Shown here one piece after another: positions 43,282 through 52,513 of a stretch of DNA of 64,000 bases. Positions within the stretch are counted from its first letter, which is position 1. Every line of letters begins with the position of its first letter. The stretch covers positions 1,178,001 through 1,242,000 of the forward strand of contig NZ_FUEZ01000003.1 of assembly GCF_900157365.1 (NCBI RefSeq), given 5' to 3'. The translations under genes and the position numbers were made by a program. The notes beneath the pieces are model-generated. The model did no database searches and had not been told where the DNA came from. It was given only the letters and a program-made list of their open reading frames with translations. This DNA is from Mycobacterium numidiamassiliense (GTDB lineage: Bacteria > Actinomycetota > Actinomycetes > Mycobacteriales > Mycobacteriaceae).

Positions 43282-44181
43282 ATGGGCGCCGGACACAGTC
43301 ACACCCCCGCCGAGGCCGACGCGTCTCGGATGATTCCCCGCATGATCATGGCCGCAGCGATCCTGGCGGCGTTCTTCGTGGTGGAGCTGACCACCTCGCT
43401 ACTCATCAATTCGCTTGCGCTGCTTGCCGATGCCGGGCACATGCTGACCGACGTCGTGGCCGTGTTCATGGGCCTGGGCGCCGTCGTTCTGGCCAAGCGC
43501 GGCAGCACCTCCCCCGACCGCACCTACGGCTGGCATCGCGCCGAGGTGTTCACCGCGGTGGCCAATGCCGGGCTGCTGGTCGGCGTCGCCACGTTCATCC
43601 TTTACGAAGCCATCGAACGGATCGGTAAGGGAACGGAGATCCCCGGCGTCCCGATGGTCGTCGTGGCGCTGGCCGGCCTGGTCGCCAACTTCGTAGTGGC
43701 AATGCTGCTGCGGTCGCACTCCGAGGGCAGCCTCGCGGTCAAGGGCGCCTACATGGAGGTCGTCGCAGACACCGTCGGCAGCCTGGGCGTTCTGATCGCC
43801 GGGATCGTCACGATCACCACACACTGGCCCTACGCCGACGTGGTGGTCGCCATCCTGGTCGCGATCTGGGTGCTGCCCCGCGCGATCTCACTGGCCCGCG
43901 CGGCGCTGCGGATCCTGTCGGAGCAGTCGCCGGCCCACATCGACGTCGAGGAGCTACGGTCGGCGCTCGGTGCCGTCGACGGCGTGACCGAGGTGCACGA
44001 CCTGCACGTGTGGACGCTGTCGCCCGGCAAGGACATGTGCACCGCGCACCTGACCAGCTCCACAGACTCCGCCCGGGTGCTCGAAGACGCGCGCGCGGTG
44101 CTGCATGAGCGGGGGCTGGATCACGCCACCGTGCAGATCGAATGCCCGAGCGGCAACAGCGACTGCGCGGATACCTTCTAG
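43282..44181 (+). CDS. Cation diffusion facilitator (CzcD/ZitB type)
   Basis: This is a 299-residue transporter with six membrane helices and a cytoplasmic C-terminal domain (about 205-299). The N-terminal GAGHSHTPAEAD is His-rich. Helix two has LADAGHMLTD (HxxxD of the transport site). In helix five the usual HxxxD reads YMEVVADTVGS, that is ExxxD. The C-terminal domain has HDLHVWTLSPG. It should export Zn, Co or a related divalent metal in exchange for protons. I do not recall it between Rv0359 and Rv0360c in H37Rv, so it is probably an insertion relative to that genome. Confidence 0.9.
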   Translation: MGAGHSHTPAEADASRMIPRMIMAAAILAAFFVVELTTSLLINSLALLADAGHMLTDVVAVFMGLGAVVLAKRGSTSPDRTYGWHRAEVFTAVANAGLLVGVATFILYEAIERIGKGTEIPGVPMVVVALAGLVANFVVAMLLRSHSEGSLAVKGAYMEVVADTVGSLGVLIAGIVTITTHWPYADVVVAILVAIWVLPRAISLARAALRILSEQSPAHIDVEELRSALGAVDGVTEVHDLHVWTLSPGKDMCTAHLTSSTDSARVLEDARAVLHERGLDHATVQIECPSGNSDCADTF

Positions 44182-44591
44182 AGCCCCAGCGCTTTACGGG
44201 CCTCGGGGTCGCAATCGTCGAGCAGGTCCAGGCAGCGCCGATACTCGTCGGTCTCACCGATCGTGTCGGCCGCGCGCGCCAGCGCCGCCACACAGCGCAG
44301 GAAGCCGCGATTGGGTTCGTGTGCATACGGCACCGGGCCGAAGCCCTTCCAGCCGTTGCGGCGCAACTGGTCGAGGCCGCGGTGGTAGCCGGTGCGGGCA
44401 TAGGCGTAGGCGGTGATGGCTTTGTCGTCGGCCAGCGCCTCCTCCGCCAGTGCCGCCCAGGCCACCGACGCCGACGGATGCGCGGCGGCGACGATGCCCG
44501 GATTTTCGTTGGCCAGCAGTTCCGCTTCGACGTCACTGTCGGCGGGAAGCAGGATCGGATCAGGTCCTAGGAGGTCACCCATCGGCGTCAT
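44178..44591 (-). CDS. DUF3151 protein
   Basis: This is a 137-residue acidic protein made mainly of helices. It begins MTPMGDLLGPDPILLP, with a central HPSASVAWAALAEEALAD and the TPR-like RTGYHRGLDQLRRNGWKG. The DUF3151 family is actinobacterial and of unknown function; by position it is Rv0360c. ATG 44591 is chosen among several close in-frame starts. The stop overlaps the cation-efflux stop by four bases. Confidence 0.82.
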   Translation of the reverse strand: MTPMGDLLGPDPILLPADSDVEAELLANENPGIVAAAHPSASVAWAALAEEALADDKAITAYAYARTGYHRGLDQLRRNGWKGFGPVPYAHEPNRGFLRCVAALARAADTIGETDEYRRCLDLLDDCDPEARKALGL

Positions 44592-44623
44592 GGCTTCCAT
44601 TCTGCCGTTGCGCCTCGGGTCGC

Positions 44624-44629
44624 TAAGCT
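44624..44629 (+). promoter_or_regulatory. Putative leaderless -10 element of the Rv0361-like gene
   Basis: TAAGCT lies six bases before the ATG at 44636; no ribosome binding site is present. Confidence 0.4.
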
Positions 44630-44635
44630 CCAACC

Positions 44636-45484
44636 ATGCCTAACCCACCGGAGCCCGACCACGGCCCCGCGTCGCCGGGTGAGGAGCCGGGCCTTGATCA
44701 GGCCGAAGAGGCAACCGAGAGCTACCCGCTGGTGCCGCCCGACCCCGAGACCGAGACCGTGGTGATCAAGCCCGATCCGGACCACGAGCAGGATGACACC
44801 CCGGAAGGTCAGCAGCCCGAACGCCGGTTCACCGCTCCAGGTTTCGACGCGAAAGAGACGGCGATCATCGCCACTGCGGCCGATCCCGTCACCGAGGTGT
44901 TCGCCACAACGCAGGGCCAGCCGCCACCACTGGGCCACCCCCCGCCACCCGGACAGCCACTGCCGCCGGGGACCCCTAAATCTGCTGTGCCACAATCGAT
45001 TCCGGGCCGAGAAGGCGGGAAGCTGCGGTCGGTATCCAAGAGTTTCAACTGGGGCTGGGTCCTGGCGATTACGGTAATTGTGTTGGCCCTGGCGGCCATC
45101 GCCATTCTGGGCACTGTGCTGCTGACCCGCGGCAAGCACGCGAAGGTTTCCCAGGAAGACCAGGTACGCCAGACCATCCAGCAGTACGACGTCGCCGTGC
45201 AGCGGGGCGACCTGACCGCACTGCGCGGGATGACCTGCGGCACCGCCCGCGACGGGTACGTGGACTACGACGAACGCGCGTGGGATGAGACATACCACCG
45301 GGTTTCGGCGGCCAGGCAGTACCCGGTGATCGCCAGCATCGACCAGGTCGTCGTCAACGGCCAGCACGCCGAGGCGAACATCACCACGTTCATGGCCTAC
45401 GACCCGCAGCTGCGCTCGACGCGCAGCCTCGACCTCCAGTTTCGCGACGACCAATGGAAGATCTGCCAGGCCCCCAGCGGCTAG
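44636..45484 (+). CDS. Single-pass membrane protein, Rv0361-like
   Basis: This is a 282-residue protein. Residues 1-135 are an acidic, Pro-rich cytoplasmic segment, one membrane helix spans about 140-164 (WVLAITVIVLALAAIAILGT), and the external part is a small alpha+beta domain with a two-cysteine pattern (GMTCGTA and KICQAPSG at the end). The external fold resembles NTF2-like/DUF4878 domains. Several Thr residues after the acidic part (ETAIIATAADPVTEVFAT) could be kinase targets, but this is only a guess. It overlaps the fba stop by four bases. Confidence 0.8.
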   Translation: MPNPPEPDHGPASPGEEPGLDQAEEATESYPLVPPDPETETVVIKPDPDHEQDDTPEGQQPERRFTAPGFDAKETAIIATAADPVTEVFATTQGQPPPLGHPPPPGQPLPPGTPKSAVPQSIPGREGGKLRSVSKSFNWGWVLAITVIVLALAAIAILGTVLLTRGKHAKVSQEDQVRQTIQQYDVAVQRGDLTALRGMTCGTARDGYVDYDERAWDETYHRVSAARQYPVIASIDQVVVNGQHAEANITTFMAYDPQLRSTRSLDLQFRDDQWKICQAPSG

Positions 45485-46515
45485 ACCCCCACCGACTTCC
45501 CGGCGCAATGCAGGTCGTTGCAGGCCTCGATGACGCGCTCGGTCATCGAGGCTTCGGCCTTCTTGAGGTAGCTGCGCGGGTCGTAGAACTTTTTGTTGCC
45601 GACCTCGCCGTCGATCTTGAGCACGCCGTCGTAGTTGGCGAACATGTGGCCGGCGAGCGGACGCGTGAACGCGTACTGGGTGTCGGTGTCGACGTTCATC
45701 TTCACCACTCCGTAGCGCAGCGCTTCTTCGATCTCCGACTTCAGCGACCCCGAGCCACCGTGGAAGACGAAGTCGAAGGGCTTGGCACCGTCGGGCAGTC
45801 CGAGCTTGGCGACCGCGACCTTCTGGCCCTCATCGAGGATGTCGGGGCGCAGCTTGACGTTGCCGGGCTTGTAGACGCCGTGCACGTTGCCGAACGTCGC
45901 GGCCAGCAGGTACTGGCCGTGCTCGCCGTGGCCCAGCGCGTCGATGGTCTTCTCGAAGTCCTCCGGGGTGGTGTAGAGCTTGTCGTCGATGGCGCCCTCG
46001 ACGCCGTCCTCCTCGCCGCCCACGACGCCGATCTCGACCTCGAGGATGATCTTGGCCGCCGCGGCCGCCTTGAGCAGCTCCTTGGCGATGGCGAGGTTCT
46101 CGTCGATGGGCACCGCCGAGCCGTCCCACATGTGCGACTGGAACAGCGGGTTCTTGCCCGCCGCGACCCGCTCGGCCGAGATCGCCAGCAGCGGGCGCAC
46201 ATAGGTGTCCAGCTTGTCCTTCGGGCAGTGGTCAGTGTGCAGCGCGACGTTGATCGGGTACTTGGCCGCGATGACGCGGGTGAACTTGGCCAGCGCGACC
46301 GCGCCGGTCACCATCTCCTTGACCCCGAGCCCGGACGCGAATTCCGCGCCACCGGTGGAGAACTGGATGATGCCGTCACTGCCCGCGTCGGCAAAGCCCT
46401 TGATGGCGGCGTTGACGGTCTCCGAAGAGGTGCAGTTGATGGCCGGGAAGGCGTACGAGTTCTCTTTGGCGCGTCCCAGCATCTCCGCGTAGATCTCGGG
46501 TATTGCGATGGGCAT
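45481..46515 (-). CDS. fba: Fba, class II fructose-bisphosphate aldolase
   Basis: This is a 344-residue zinc aldolase of glycolysis and gluconeogenesis. The zinc and catalytic region NVALHTDHCPKDKLDTY, the GGEEDGVEG loop, GNVHGVYKPGNV and VFHGGSGS are all present. Class II enzymes are absent from mammals. An AGGAGGAG site precedes the ATG at 46515. It is a single gene between convergent Rv0361-like and divergent DedA genes, as Rv0363c. Confidence 0.97.
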   Translation of the reverse strand: MPIAIPEIYAEMLGRAKENSYAFPAINCTSSETVNAAIKGFADAGSDGIIQFSTGGAEFASGLGVKEMVTGAVALAKFTRVIAAKYPINVALHTDHCPKDKLDTYVRPLLAISAERVAAGKNPLFQSHMWDGSAVPIDENLAIAKELLKAAAAAKIILEVEIGVVGGEEDGVEGAIDDKLYTTPEDFEKTIDALGHGEHGQYLLAATFGNVHGVYKPGNVKLRPDILDEGQKVAVAKLGLPDGAKPFDFVFHGGSGSLKSEIEEALRYGVVKMNVDTDTQYAFTRPLAGHMFANYDGVLKIDGEVGNKKFYDPRSYLKKAEASMTERVIEACNDLHCAGKSVGV

Positions 46516-46593
46516 GAGGCTCCTCCTGGAAAGACTGAAGTCGCATCAGTATCGCAACTCAGCGCGGACCGTGGGCAGTCGGCCGGGGACCGG

Positions 46594-46599
46594 TATGTT
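46594..46599 (+). promoter_or_regulatory. Putative leaderless -10 element of the DedA gene
   Basis: TATGTT lies eight bases before the ATG at 46608 and there is no Shine-Dalgarno sequence. Confidence 0.4.
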
Positions 46600-46607
46600 G
46601 TGACCTC

Positions 46608-47300
46608 ATGAGCACCGCCGTGTCGGCCTTGCCCAACATCCTCGACCCGATGTTCTGGATTGGCCCCCAGGGCTTGTTCGCATCGGCGGTGCTGCCCACC
46701 ATTCTCGTCATCGTCTTCGTCGAGACCGGCCTGTTGTTTCCGCTGCTGCCCGGCGAGTCACTGCTGTTCACCGGCGGCCTGCTGGCCGCGCACGGGACGA
46801 TGAACATCTGGGTGCTGGCCCCCTCCGTCGCGGTCGTCGCGATCCTGGGCGACCAGACCGGGTATTTCATCGGCCGCCGAATCGGGCCGGCGCTGTTCCG
46901 CAAGGAGGACTCGCGCTTCTTCAAGAAGCACTACGTCACCGATTCCCACGCCTTCTTCGAGAAGTACGGGCCGTGGGCCATCATCCTGGCCCGCTTCATG
47001 CCGTTCATCCGCACGTTCACGCCGGTGGTCGCCGGGGTGTCGTACATGCGTTATCCGGTGTTCCTGGGATTCGACATCGTCGGCGGCACACTGTGGGGTG
47101 GCGGCGTCACGGTGGCCGGCTACTTCCTGGGCAACGCGCCGTTCGTGCACCAGAACCTGGAAAAGATCATCCTGGTCATCCTGTTCGTGTCGATGTTGCC
47201 GGCGTTCATCGCGGCAGGACGCGCCTACCTGGCGCGCCGTCGCACCGACGAGGAATCAGGAGACCGTAGTTCGCCGGTACTGAACGAAACCATCGAATAG
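46608..47300 (+). CDS. DedA-family membrane protein
   Basis: This is a 230-residue protein with four to five hydrophobic segments. The DedA marks are FVETGLLFPLLPGESLLFTG near residue 36 and ARFMPFIRTFTPVVAGVSYM near residue 130, the re-entrant loop with essential Arg residues. DedA proteins are thought to move lipids such as undecaprenyl phosphate or phospholipids across the membrane. By position it is Rv0364. Its 3' end overlaps the acetoacetyl-CoA synthetase gene by 45 bases in convergent orientation. Confidence 0.9.
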   Translation: MSTAVSALPNILDPMFWIGPQGLFASAVLPTILVIVFVETGLLFPLLPGESLLFTGGLLAAHGTMNIWVLAPSVAVVAILGDQTGYFIGRRIGPALFRKEDSRFFKKHYVTDSHAFFEKYGPWAIILARFMPFIRTFTPVVAGVSYMRYPVFLGFDIVGGTLWGGGVTVAGYFLGNAPFVHQNLEKIILVILFVSMLPAFIAAGRAYLARRRTDEESGDRSSPVLNETIE

Positions 47301-49217
47301 CTCGGGTCGGTCGACCGAACTCGCCTGCACGGCATCGGACGGAGCGGTGCCCAGCAGAATCCGCTTGATCGGGATTTCCAGCCGCTTGCCGGTCAAGGTG
47401 CGCGGGATACCGGGGACCACGAGGATGTCGTCTGGCACGTGGCGCGGTGAGGCCCCGTTCCGGATGGCCGTGACGATCCTCGACCGCAGTTCCTCGTCCA
47501 GCTCGACGCCGTCGGCCAGATCGACGAACAGCGGCATCCAGTAGCCACCGTCGCTCTGCTCGATGCCGACCACCACGCAGTCGCGCACCTCCGGCATGCG
47601 CTCCACCGGCGCGTAGATGTCTGCGCTGCCCATCCGGACACCGAGCCGGTTCAAGGTGGCATCCGAACGGCCGTGCACCACAACGGATCCCCGGTCGGTG
47701 ATGGTCAGCCAGTCGCCGTGACACCAGATGCCCGGATACTTGTCGAAGTAGGCCGCGCGGTAGCGGCTGCCGTCGGCGTCGTCCCAGAAGAACACCGGCA
47801 TCGACGGCATGGGCTTGGTCAGCACCAGCTCGCCCTCTTCCCCGATGACCGGGTTGTGTTCGCCGACCCACGCCTCGATGGCGGCGCCCAGGCAGATGCA
47901 GTTGAGTTCGCCCGCGACGATCGGCATCGTCGGGCTGCCACCGATGAACGCCGTGCAGACATCGGTGCCGCCGGACATCGAGATCACCGGAACCCGCCGG
48001 CCCAGTCCTTCCTGCACCCAGCGGAACGCCGAACCCGGCAGCGGTGAACCGGTCGAACCCACCGCGCGCACCGCGTCGAGCCGATACGACTTGCCCGGGC
48101 GCAGCTCCTCTTTGGCGCAGGCCAGCAGGTAGCCCGCCCCGGCGCCCAACACCGCGACCCCGGCGTCGGCGGCCACCCCGAAGAGAGCGTCGGTGGTCGG
48201 GTACGTCGGGCAGCCGTCGTACAGCACGATGGTGGTGTCGACGAGCAGCCCGGACACCTGCAGGTTCCACATCATCCAGCTGGTCGACGAGTACCACAGG
48301 AAGCGCTCGCCGGGGTGCAGGTCCAGTTGCAGGCTCAGGTACTTGAGGTGCTCGAGCGTCGCGCCGCCGTGGCCGTGCACGATGCCCTTCGGCTTGCCGG
48401 TGGTTCCCGACGAGAACATCACCCAGAGCGGGTGGGCGAATCCGACCGGCTCGATTTCCAGTGGAGCATCCGCGGCCACCGCCGTGGCCCACGAAACCAC
48501 TTGCGCCGCTTTGTCTTCGAAGTCCAAGCCCAGCCGCGGCACCACCACCGTGGCCCGCAGCGTCGGCATCGCCTCGCGGATCGCGGCCGTTTCGCTGCGC
48601 CGGTCGATACGCTTGCCGGCGTACAGCGACCCGTCGGTCGCGACCAACACGGCGGGCTCCACCTGGCCGAGCCTGGCGATCACGCCGTCGACGGAGACGT
48701 CCTGGTTGCACACCGCCCAGATCGCGCCCACGCTCGCTGCGGCCAGTGCGGCGACGACGGCCTCTCCGACGTTGGGCAGGTAGCCGACGACGGCGTCACC
48801 GGATTGCACGCCGAGGCCGCGCAGATAGGCCGCGAACGCGGCCGTCTCCCGCTGCAGCCGGGCCCATGACCACTCGGTTGAGCCATCCTCACCTGCGACG
48901 ATCATGGCGGGGCGCTCGTCGGTGGCATGCCGGAAGATCTCGCCGGCGTAGTTGATCGTGGCGCCGGGAAACCACTGCGCGCCGGGCATCGTCGGGTCGG
49001 CCAGCACCGCGGTCGGAGGGCTGTCCGCCTCGATGTCGTAGAAGTTCCACACGGCGTCCCAGAACCATGCGACGTCGTCCACCGACTTCGCCCACAGCTC
49101 TTGGTAATCGGCATACTGGCCGCGCCCGGTCTCGGCCAGCCAGGACTGGAAGCGGGTCAGGTTCGCCGCGGCCACCGTCGCTTCGTCAGGGGTCCAGCCG
49201 CCATCGAACTCGCTCAT
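47256..49217 (-). CDS. Acetoacetyl-CoA synthetase
   Basis: This is a 653-residue ANL-superfamily ligase. The length and start (WTPDEATVAAANLTRFQSWL) are typical of acetoacetate-CoA ligase rather than acetyl-CoA synthetase. The ATP loop is SSGTTGKPKGIVHGHG, the adenylate site GTDVCTAFIGG, and the catalytic lysine lies in LTGKRLEIPIK near the C-terminus. It would activate acetoacetate for lipid or ketone-body use. The GH76 gene ends seven bases upstream, so they may be co-transcribed. Confidence 0.9.
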   Translation of the reverse strand: MSEFDGGWTPDEATVAAANLTRFQSWLAETGRGQYADYQELWAKSVDDVAWFWDAVWNFYDIEADSPPTAVLADPTMPGAQWFPGATINYAGEIFRHATDERPAMIVAGEDGSTEWSWARLQRETAAFAAYLRGLGVQSGDAVVGYLPNVGEAVVAALAAASVGAIWAVCNQDVSVDGVIARLGQVEPAVLVATDGSLYAGKRIDRRSETAAIREAMPTLRATVVVPRLGLDFEDKAAQVVSWATAVAADAPLEIEPVGFAHPLWVMFSSGTTGKPKGIVHGHGGATLEHLKYLSLQLDLHPGERFLWYSSTSWMMWNLQVSGLLVDTTIVLYDGCPTYPTTDALFGVAADAGVAVLGAGAGYLLACAKEELRPGKSYRLDAVRAVGSTGSPLPGSAFRWVQEGLGRRVPVISMSGGTDVCTAFIGGSPTMPIVAGELNCICLGAAIEAWVGEHNPVIGEEGELVLTKPMPSMPVFFWDDADGSRYRAAYFDKYPGIWCHGDWLTITDRGSVVVHGRSDATLNRLGVRMGSADIYAPVERMPEVRDCVVVGIEQSDGGYWMPLFVDLADGVELDEELRSRIVTAIRNGASPRHVPDDILVVPGIPRTLTGKRLEIPIKRILLGTAPSDAVQASSVDRPELFDGFVQYRRTTVS

Positions 49218-49224
49218 GATTCGC

Positions 49225-50343
49225 TCATCGCTCGCTCACGGCGGTGACGTTACAGGCGGCCTCCATCAGCATCCAGCCCGAAAGCTGCACCGACAGATCG
49301 CGCTCGGCAGTCTCGGAGGCGTTCACCGCGCCCGCGACGAATTGCGCCCGCTGCCCGCCGGCCGTCGGCAGTTCGGCATCGCGGTCCCAGAACGGGCCGA
49401 AGAGCGGCAGCCCGTCCACCGTCTGCCGGAAGTCCCACGCCGATCTCGCCGACGCCAGCACGACGGAGCGAGCGGTGTCGCGGGCCACGACGTCGTCGGC
49501 CGACTCCCCCGGCAGAGTGGTGGCCACCAGCGCGAGATAGCGGGCGGTGATGCCGGCGAACAGTCCGCCATCGCCGCCGCCGGAACCCCTCAGCACACCG
49601 GCAGGCGCCATGTGCTCGGCGACGGCGGCGACCAGGCGGTACACCCGGGCCGCGTGCCGGCGCCGGACCTCCGCTCCGGTGCGTGCCGCCAGTTCCGTCT
49701 CCAGCCCGAGCACCACGCCCTGGCAGTAGGTGTATTGCGGGCGTACCAGCGAGCCGGCCTTGATGCCGTCGAACACCAGATGTGTCTCGGGGTCGATCAG
49801 CGTCTGGTCGATCCAGTCGGCGATCTGCTCGGCACGCTTGAGCCGACCGCCGTAGCGGGCCAACAGGATGCCCGCGGGGCCGTTGGCCGGGGCGTTGAAG
49901 AACTGGTCCTGTTTGCGCCACGGGATGCCGCCGCCGTCTTCGGGCACCCAGGCGTTGACGAGCTGGTCGGTGAGCTTCGCCAGCGCGCGCGGCCGCTCGA
50001 TCCCGACCAGCTGGGCGGCGCGTTCGAGCGCCAGCGCCAGCCACGCCATGTCGTCGTAGTAGCCGTTGGTCCAGCGGAAGTTGCGCAGCCGCTGTGAGCG
50101 GACCTGGCGCTTGATCTCGGTGTGCCGTTGCGGCTGCGGGTCGCGCAGCTGCGCGTCGATCAGGCAGTCCAGTAGATGCGCCTGCCACCAGTAATGCCAG
50201 GTGCCGAACAACCGCTCGCGGCGCGCCGACGGCCACGCCACCACGCCCAGCTGCGTTCCGGGCATCGCCCACAGCCGTCTCAGGTGTCGTTGCGCGACAG
50301 CGGCTTCGGAGCTGGCTGCCCGGTTCGCCCATAGCTGGTCCAT
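49225..50343 (-). CDS. GH76 family glycoside hydrolase-like protein
   Basis: This is a 372-residue (alpha/alpha)6-barrel protein. The catalytic double Asp of GH76 alpha-1,6-mannanases is Asp97-Asp98 in NGYYDDMAWLALAL. WHYWWQAHLLDCLID near the start and YTYCQGVVLG in the middle fit the family. It has no signal peptide, so it would act in the cytoplasm or be exported another way. Mycobacteria have alpha-1,6-mannan backbones in LAM and LM, a plausible substrate. By position it is Rv0365c. Confidence 0.85.
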   Translation of the reverse strand: MDQLWANRAASSEAAVAQRHLRRLWAMPGTQLGVVAWPSARRERLFGTWHYWWQAHLLDCLIDAQLRDPQPQRHTEIKRQVRSQRLRNFRWTNGYYDDMAWLALALERAAQLVGIERPRALAKLTDQLVNAWVPEDGGGIPWRKQDQFFNAPANGPAGILLARYGGRLKRAEQIADWIDQTLIDPETHLVFDGIKAGSLVRPQYTYCQGVVLGLETELAARTGAEVRRRHAARVYRLVAAVAEHMAPAGVLRGSGGGDGGLFAGITARYLALVATTLPGESADDVVARDTARSVVLASARSAWDFRQTVDGLPLFGPFWDRDAELPTAGGQRAQFVAGAVNASETAERDLSVQLSGWMLMEAACNVTAVSER

Positions 50344-50380
50344 ACCTGCCGATCCTTCCTCACGCCGTGTCGGCCGACCG

Positions 50381-51025
50381 CTACCAGGCGCGGCTCATGT
50401 CCCCGTGCTGGCGGATCCAGGCGTGCATCGCGATGCCCGCGGCGACGCCGGCGTTGATGCTGCGCGTGGAGCCGAACTGGGCGATCGACACCGTGACGGC
50501 CGCGCCGGTCTTGGTGTCGTCGGTGATGCCGGGACCTTCCTGGCCGAACACCAGCAGGCACTCCCGCGGCAGTTCGGTCCGCTCGAGGCGGGCCGCCCCT
50601 GGCACGTTGTCCACCGCGACGACCGTCAGCCCGGCGTCGGTAGCGAAGGCCAGCAGTTCGGCGGTGTCGTCGTGGTGGCACAACCGTTGGTAGCGGTCGG
50701 TCACCATGGCGCCGCGGCGATTCCAGCGGCGCCGCCCGACGATGTGCACGGTGTGCACCGCGAAGGCGTTGGCGGTGCGCACCACCGAGCCGATGTTGGC
50801 GTCGTGGCCGAAGTTCTCGATCGCGACGTGCAGCGGATGGCGTCGCGTGTCGATGTCGGCGATGATCGCGTCCCGGGTCCAGTACCGATATGCGTCGACG
50901 ACATTGCGAGTATCGCCGTCGCGCAACAGGATCGGGTCATACCGTGGGTCGTCGGGCGGTTCGCCGGGCCAGGGACCGACGCCGCCGGCCGGTATCCCCC
51001 ACTCGGTGGGCCCGGGTCCGGTCAT
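50381..51025 (-). CDS. SpoU/TrmH-family RNA 2'-O-methyltransferase
   Basis: This is a 214-residue SPOUT methyltransferase. The three family motifs are clear: IENFGHDANIGSVVRTANAF, LLVFGQEGPGI and GSTRSINAGVAAGIAMHAW, which form the knotted SAM site. It has no extra RNA-binding domain except a short N-terminal Pro/Gly-rich segment. It should methylate a ribose in tRNA or rRNA; which one is not evident. The start overlaps the upstream lipoprotein stop by four bases (as Rv0380c-Rv0381c). Confidence 0.9.
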   Translation of the reverse strand: MTGPGPTEWGIPAGGVGPWPGEPPDDPRYDPILLRDGDTRNVVDAYRYWTRDAIIADIDTRRHPLHVAIENFGHDANIGSVVRTANAFAVHTVHIVGRRRWNRRGAMVTDRYQRLCHHDDTAELLAFATDAGLTVVAVDNVPGAARLERTELPRECLLVFGQEGPGITDDTKTGAAVTVSIAQFGSTRSINAGVAAGIAMHAWIRQHGDMSRAW

Positions 51026-51921
51026 CGCTGCGTCCACACACCGGCGTGGGTGCCGACGACCGCCACCGTCGCATACAGCAGCGCCTCGTTGATCTCGCCC
51101 TGGGTGCACAGCGATGCGTCGACGCGCACCGCGTCCAGCGACGCGTCGGGCAGGATCAGCACCGCGGAACCGTACGCCGCGCACGCCTGGTTGAGGCCGG
51201 CGCCGGGCAGGGTGGGCGAGGCCAGCAGCATCATCGGGCCGCCACGGCTGGCGGAGTCGTCGCGGTAGCGGGCCGCGACGGCATCGGCCTGCAGTCCCAA
51301 CAACATGTAGCCGTTGCCGGTGAACGCCTTGGGGTCACCGAGTTGGGCAGGGGTGATCGGGGTTCCGTCGGCGCGCCAGGCCGACAGGCTGACGGTCTTC
51401 ACCACCAGGCCGGTGTCGTTGACGTTGGTCGCCATCAAACCCACCGGGAACGCCGCGGGATAGGCCGCCGAGGTGTTCGCGATGCGGTCGTGCGGCGAGT
51501 AGGCGTACACCCCGCGGACCTCGCTGTGGTCGCGGAGCGGGCCCATGCACACCGTGCCGGTCAGCCGGTCGCCGGGAGCCGACAGCGGCGTGGTGATGTC
51601 GTGCACGCTGGCCATCGCGGCGGCGCAGCTGCCCAGCCCGGCGGACTCCAACGGGTGCGCCAGCGCACCGTAGAGCCCGAACCGAATGTCGTCCTGTTTG
51701 GCGTGCGGCGCATGCGGATCCGTCGGGGACGCGTCGACGTCGACCAGCACATAGTCGCCGTCCCAGCGCAGATTCGACACGGCCATGTTCCAGCCCAGCA
51801 CCGCCAGCGACTCGCCGAACCGCGCGCCCTGCGCCCCATACGGGCGAACGGGATGCTTGGAACTCGAACAGGCCGCCAGGACGAACGCCACGCAGGCGGT
51901 CACCGCGATCAGAATGCGCAC
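51022..51921 (-). CDS. Probable lipoprotein of unknown function
   Basis: This is a 299-residue protein beginning with a signal peptide and lipobox VLAAC (Cys18). The mature part has no recognised motif; it is a mixed alpha/beta domain with three further cysteines. The GTG at 51921 is the start, 12 bases after the pyrE stop. It is co-transcribed with pyrE upstream and the RNA methyltransferase downstream. By position it is Rv0381c. Confidence 0.82.
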   Translation of the reverse strand: MRILIAVTACVAFVLAACSSSKHPVRPYGAQGARFGESLAVLGWNMAVSNLRWDGDYVLVDVDASPTDPHAPHAKQDDIRFGLYGALAHPLESAGLGSCAAAMASVHDITTPLSAPGDRLTGTVCMGPLRDHSEVRGVYAYSPHDRIANTSAAYPAAFPVGLMATNVNDTGLVVKTVSLSAWRADGTPITPAQLGDPKAFTGNGYMLLGLQADAVAARYRDDSASRGGPMMLLASPTLPGAGLNQACAAYGSAVLILPDASLDAVRVDASLCTQGEINEALLYATVAVVGTHAGVWTQR

Positions 51922-51933
51922 AGTGAACCGTCG

Positions 51934-52467
51934 CTAGCCCAGCCCCAGGTCGGCGAGGCCCAGCACGCTGCGGTAGGGGATTCCTTCGGCTTCGATCGCC
52001 TCGGCAGCGCCGGTGGCGCGGTCCACCACGGTGGCCACCCCGATCACCTGGCCGCCCGCATCCTGCACGGCGTGCACCGCCGTCAGCGCCGAACCGCCGG
52101 TGGTGCTGGTGTCCTCCACGACCAGCACGCGCCGCCCGGATACCTCAGAGCCCTCGATAAGACGTTGCAGCCCATGGGTTTTGGCCGATTTGCGCACCAC
52201 GAAGGCGTCGATCGGGCGCCCGGGTGCGTGCATGACGGCGGTCGCGACGGGGTCGGCGCCCAGGGTCAGCCCACCGACCACCGCGTAGTCCCAATCCGCG
52301 GTGAGTTCGCGCACCAACCGGCCGATCAACGCGGAAGCCCGGTGGTGCAGGGTGGCGCGGCGCAGGTCGACGTAGTAGTCGGCCTCTTTGCCCGACGAGA
52401 GGGTGACGCGACCGTGTACCACCGATAGCCGGCGTACCAGGTCAGCCAGCTCATCGCGGTCAGGCAT
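51934..52467 (-). CDS. pyrE: PyrE, orotate phosphoribosyltransferase
   Basis: This is a 177-residue enzyme making orotidine monophosphate from orotate and PRPP. The PRPP loop is VLVVEDTSTTGGSALTAV, the orotate side SSGKEADYYVDLR, and the flexible loop KSAKTHG. It starts at ATG 52467, seven bases after a -10-like element, with no ribosome binding site. It is the first gene of a pyrE-lipoprotein-RNA methyltransferase unit. Confidence 0.94.
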   Translation of the reverse strand: MPDRDELADLVRRLSVVHGRVTLSSGKEADYYVDLRRATLHHRASALIGRLVRELTADWDYAVVGGLTLGADPVATAVMHAPGRPIDAFVVRKSAKTHGLQRLIEGSEVSGRRVLVVEDTSTTGGSALTAVHAVQDAGGQVIGVATVVDRATGAAEAIEAEGIPYRSVLGLADLGLG

Positions 52468-52474
52468 GACCGAC

Positions 52475-52480
52475 AGCGTA
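52475..52480 (-). promoter_or_regulatory. Putative leaderless -10 element of pyrE
   Basis: On the minus strand TACGCT ends seven bases before the pyrE ATG. Confidence 0.45.
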
Positions 52481-52513
52481 GCGAACGCCCCCGCGGTTGC
52501 GGTGCAGGGCTTT

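Noticed and set aside
47206..48711. 501-residue minus-strand reading frame inside the acetoacetyl-CoA synthetase gene
   Set aside because: It is another frame of the same strand with Arg-rich composition; the ligase frame carries all family motifs.
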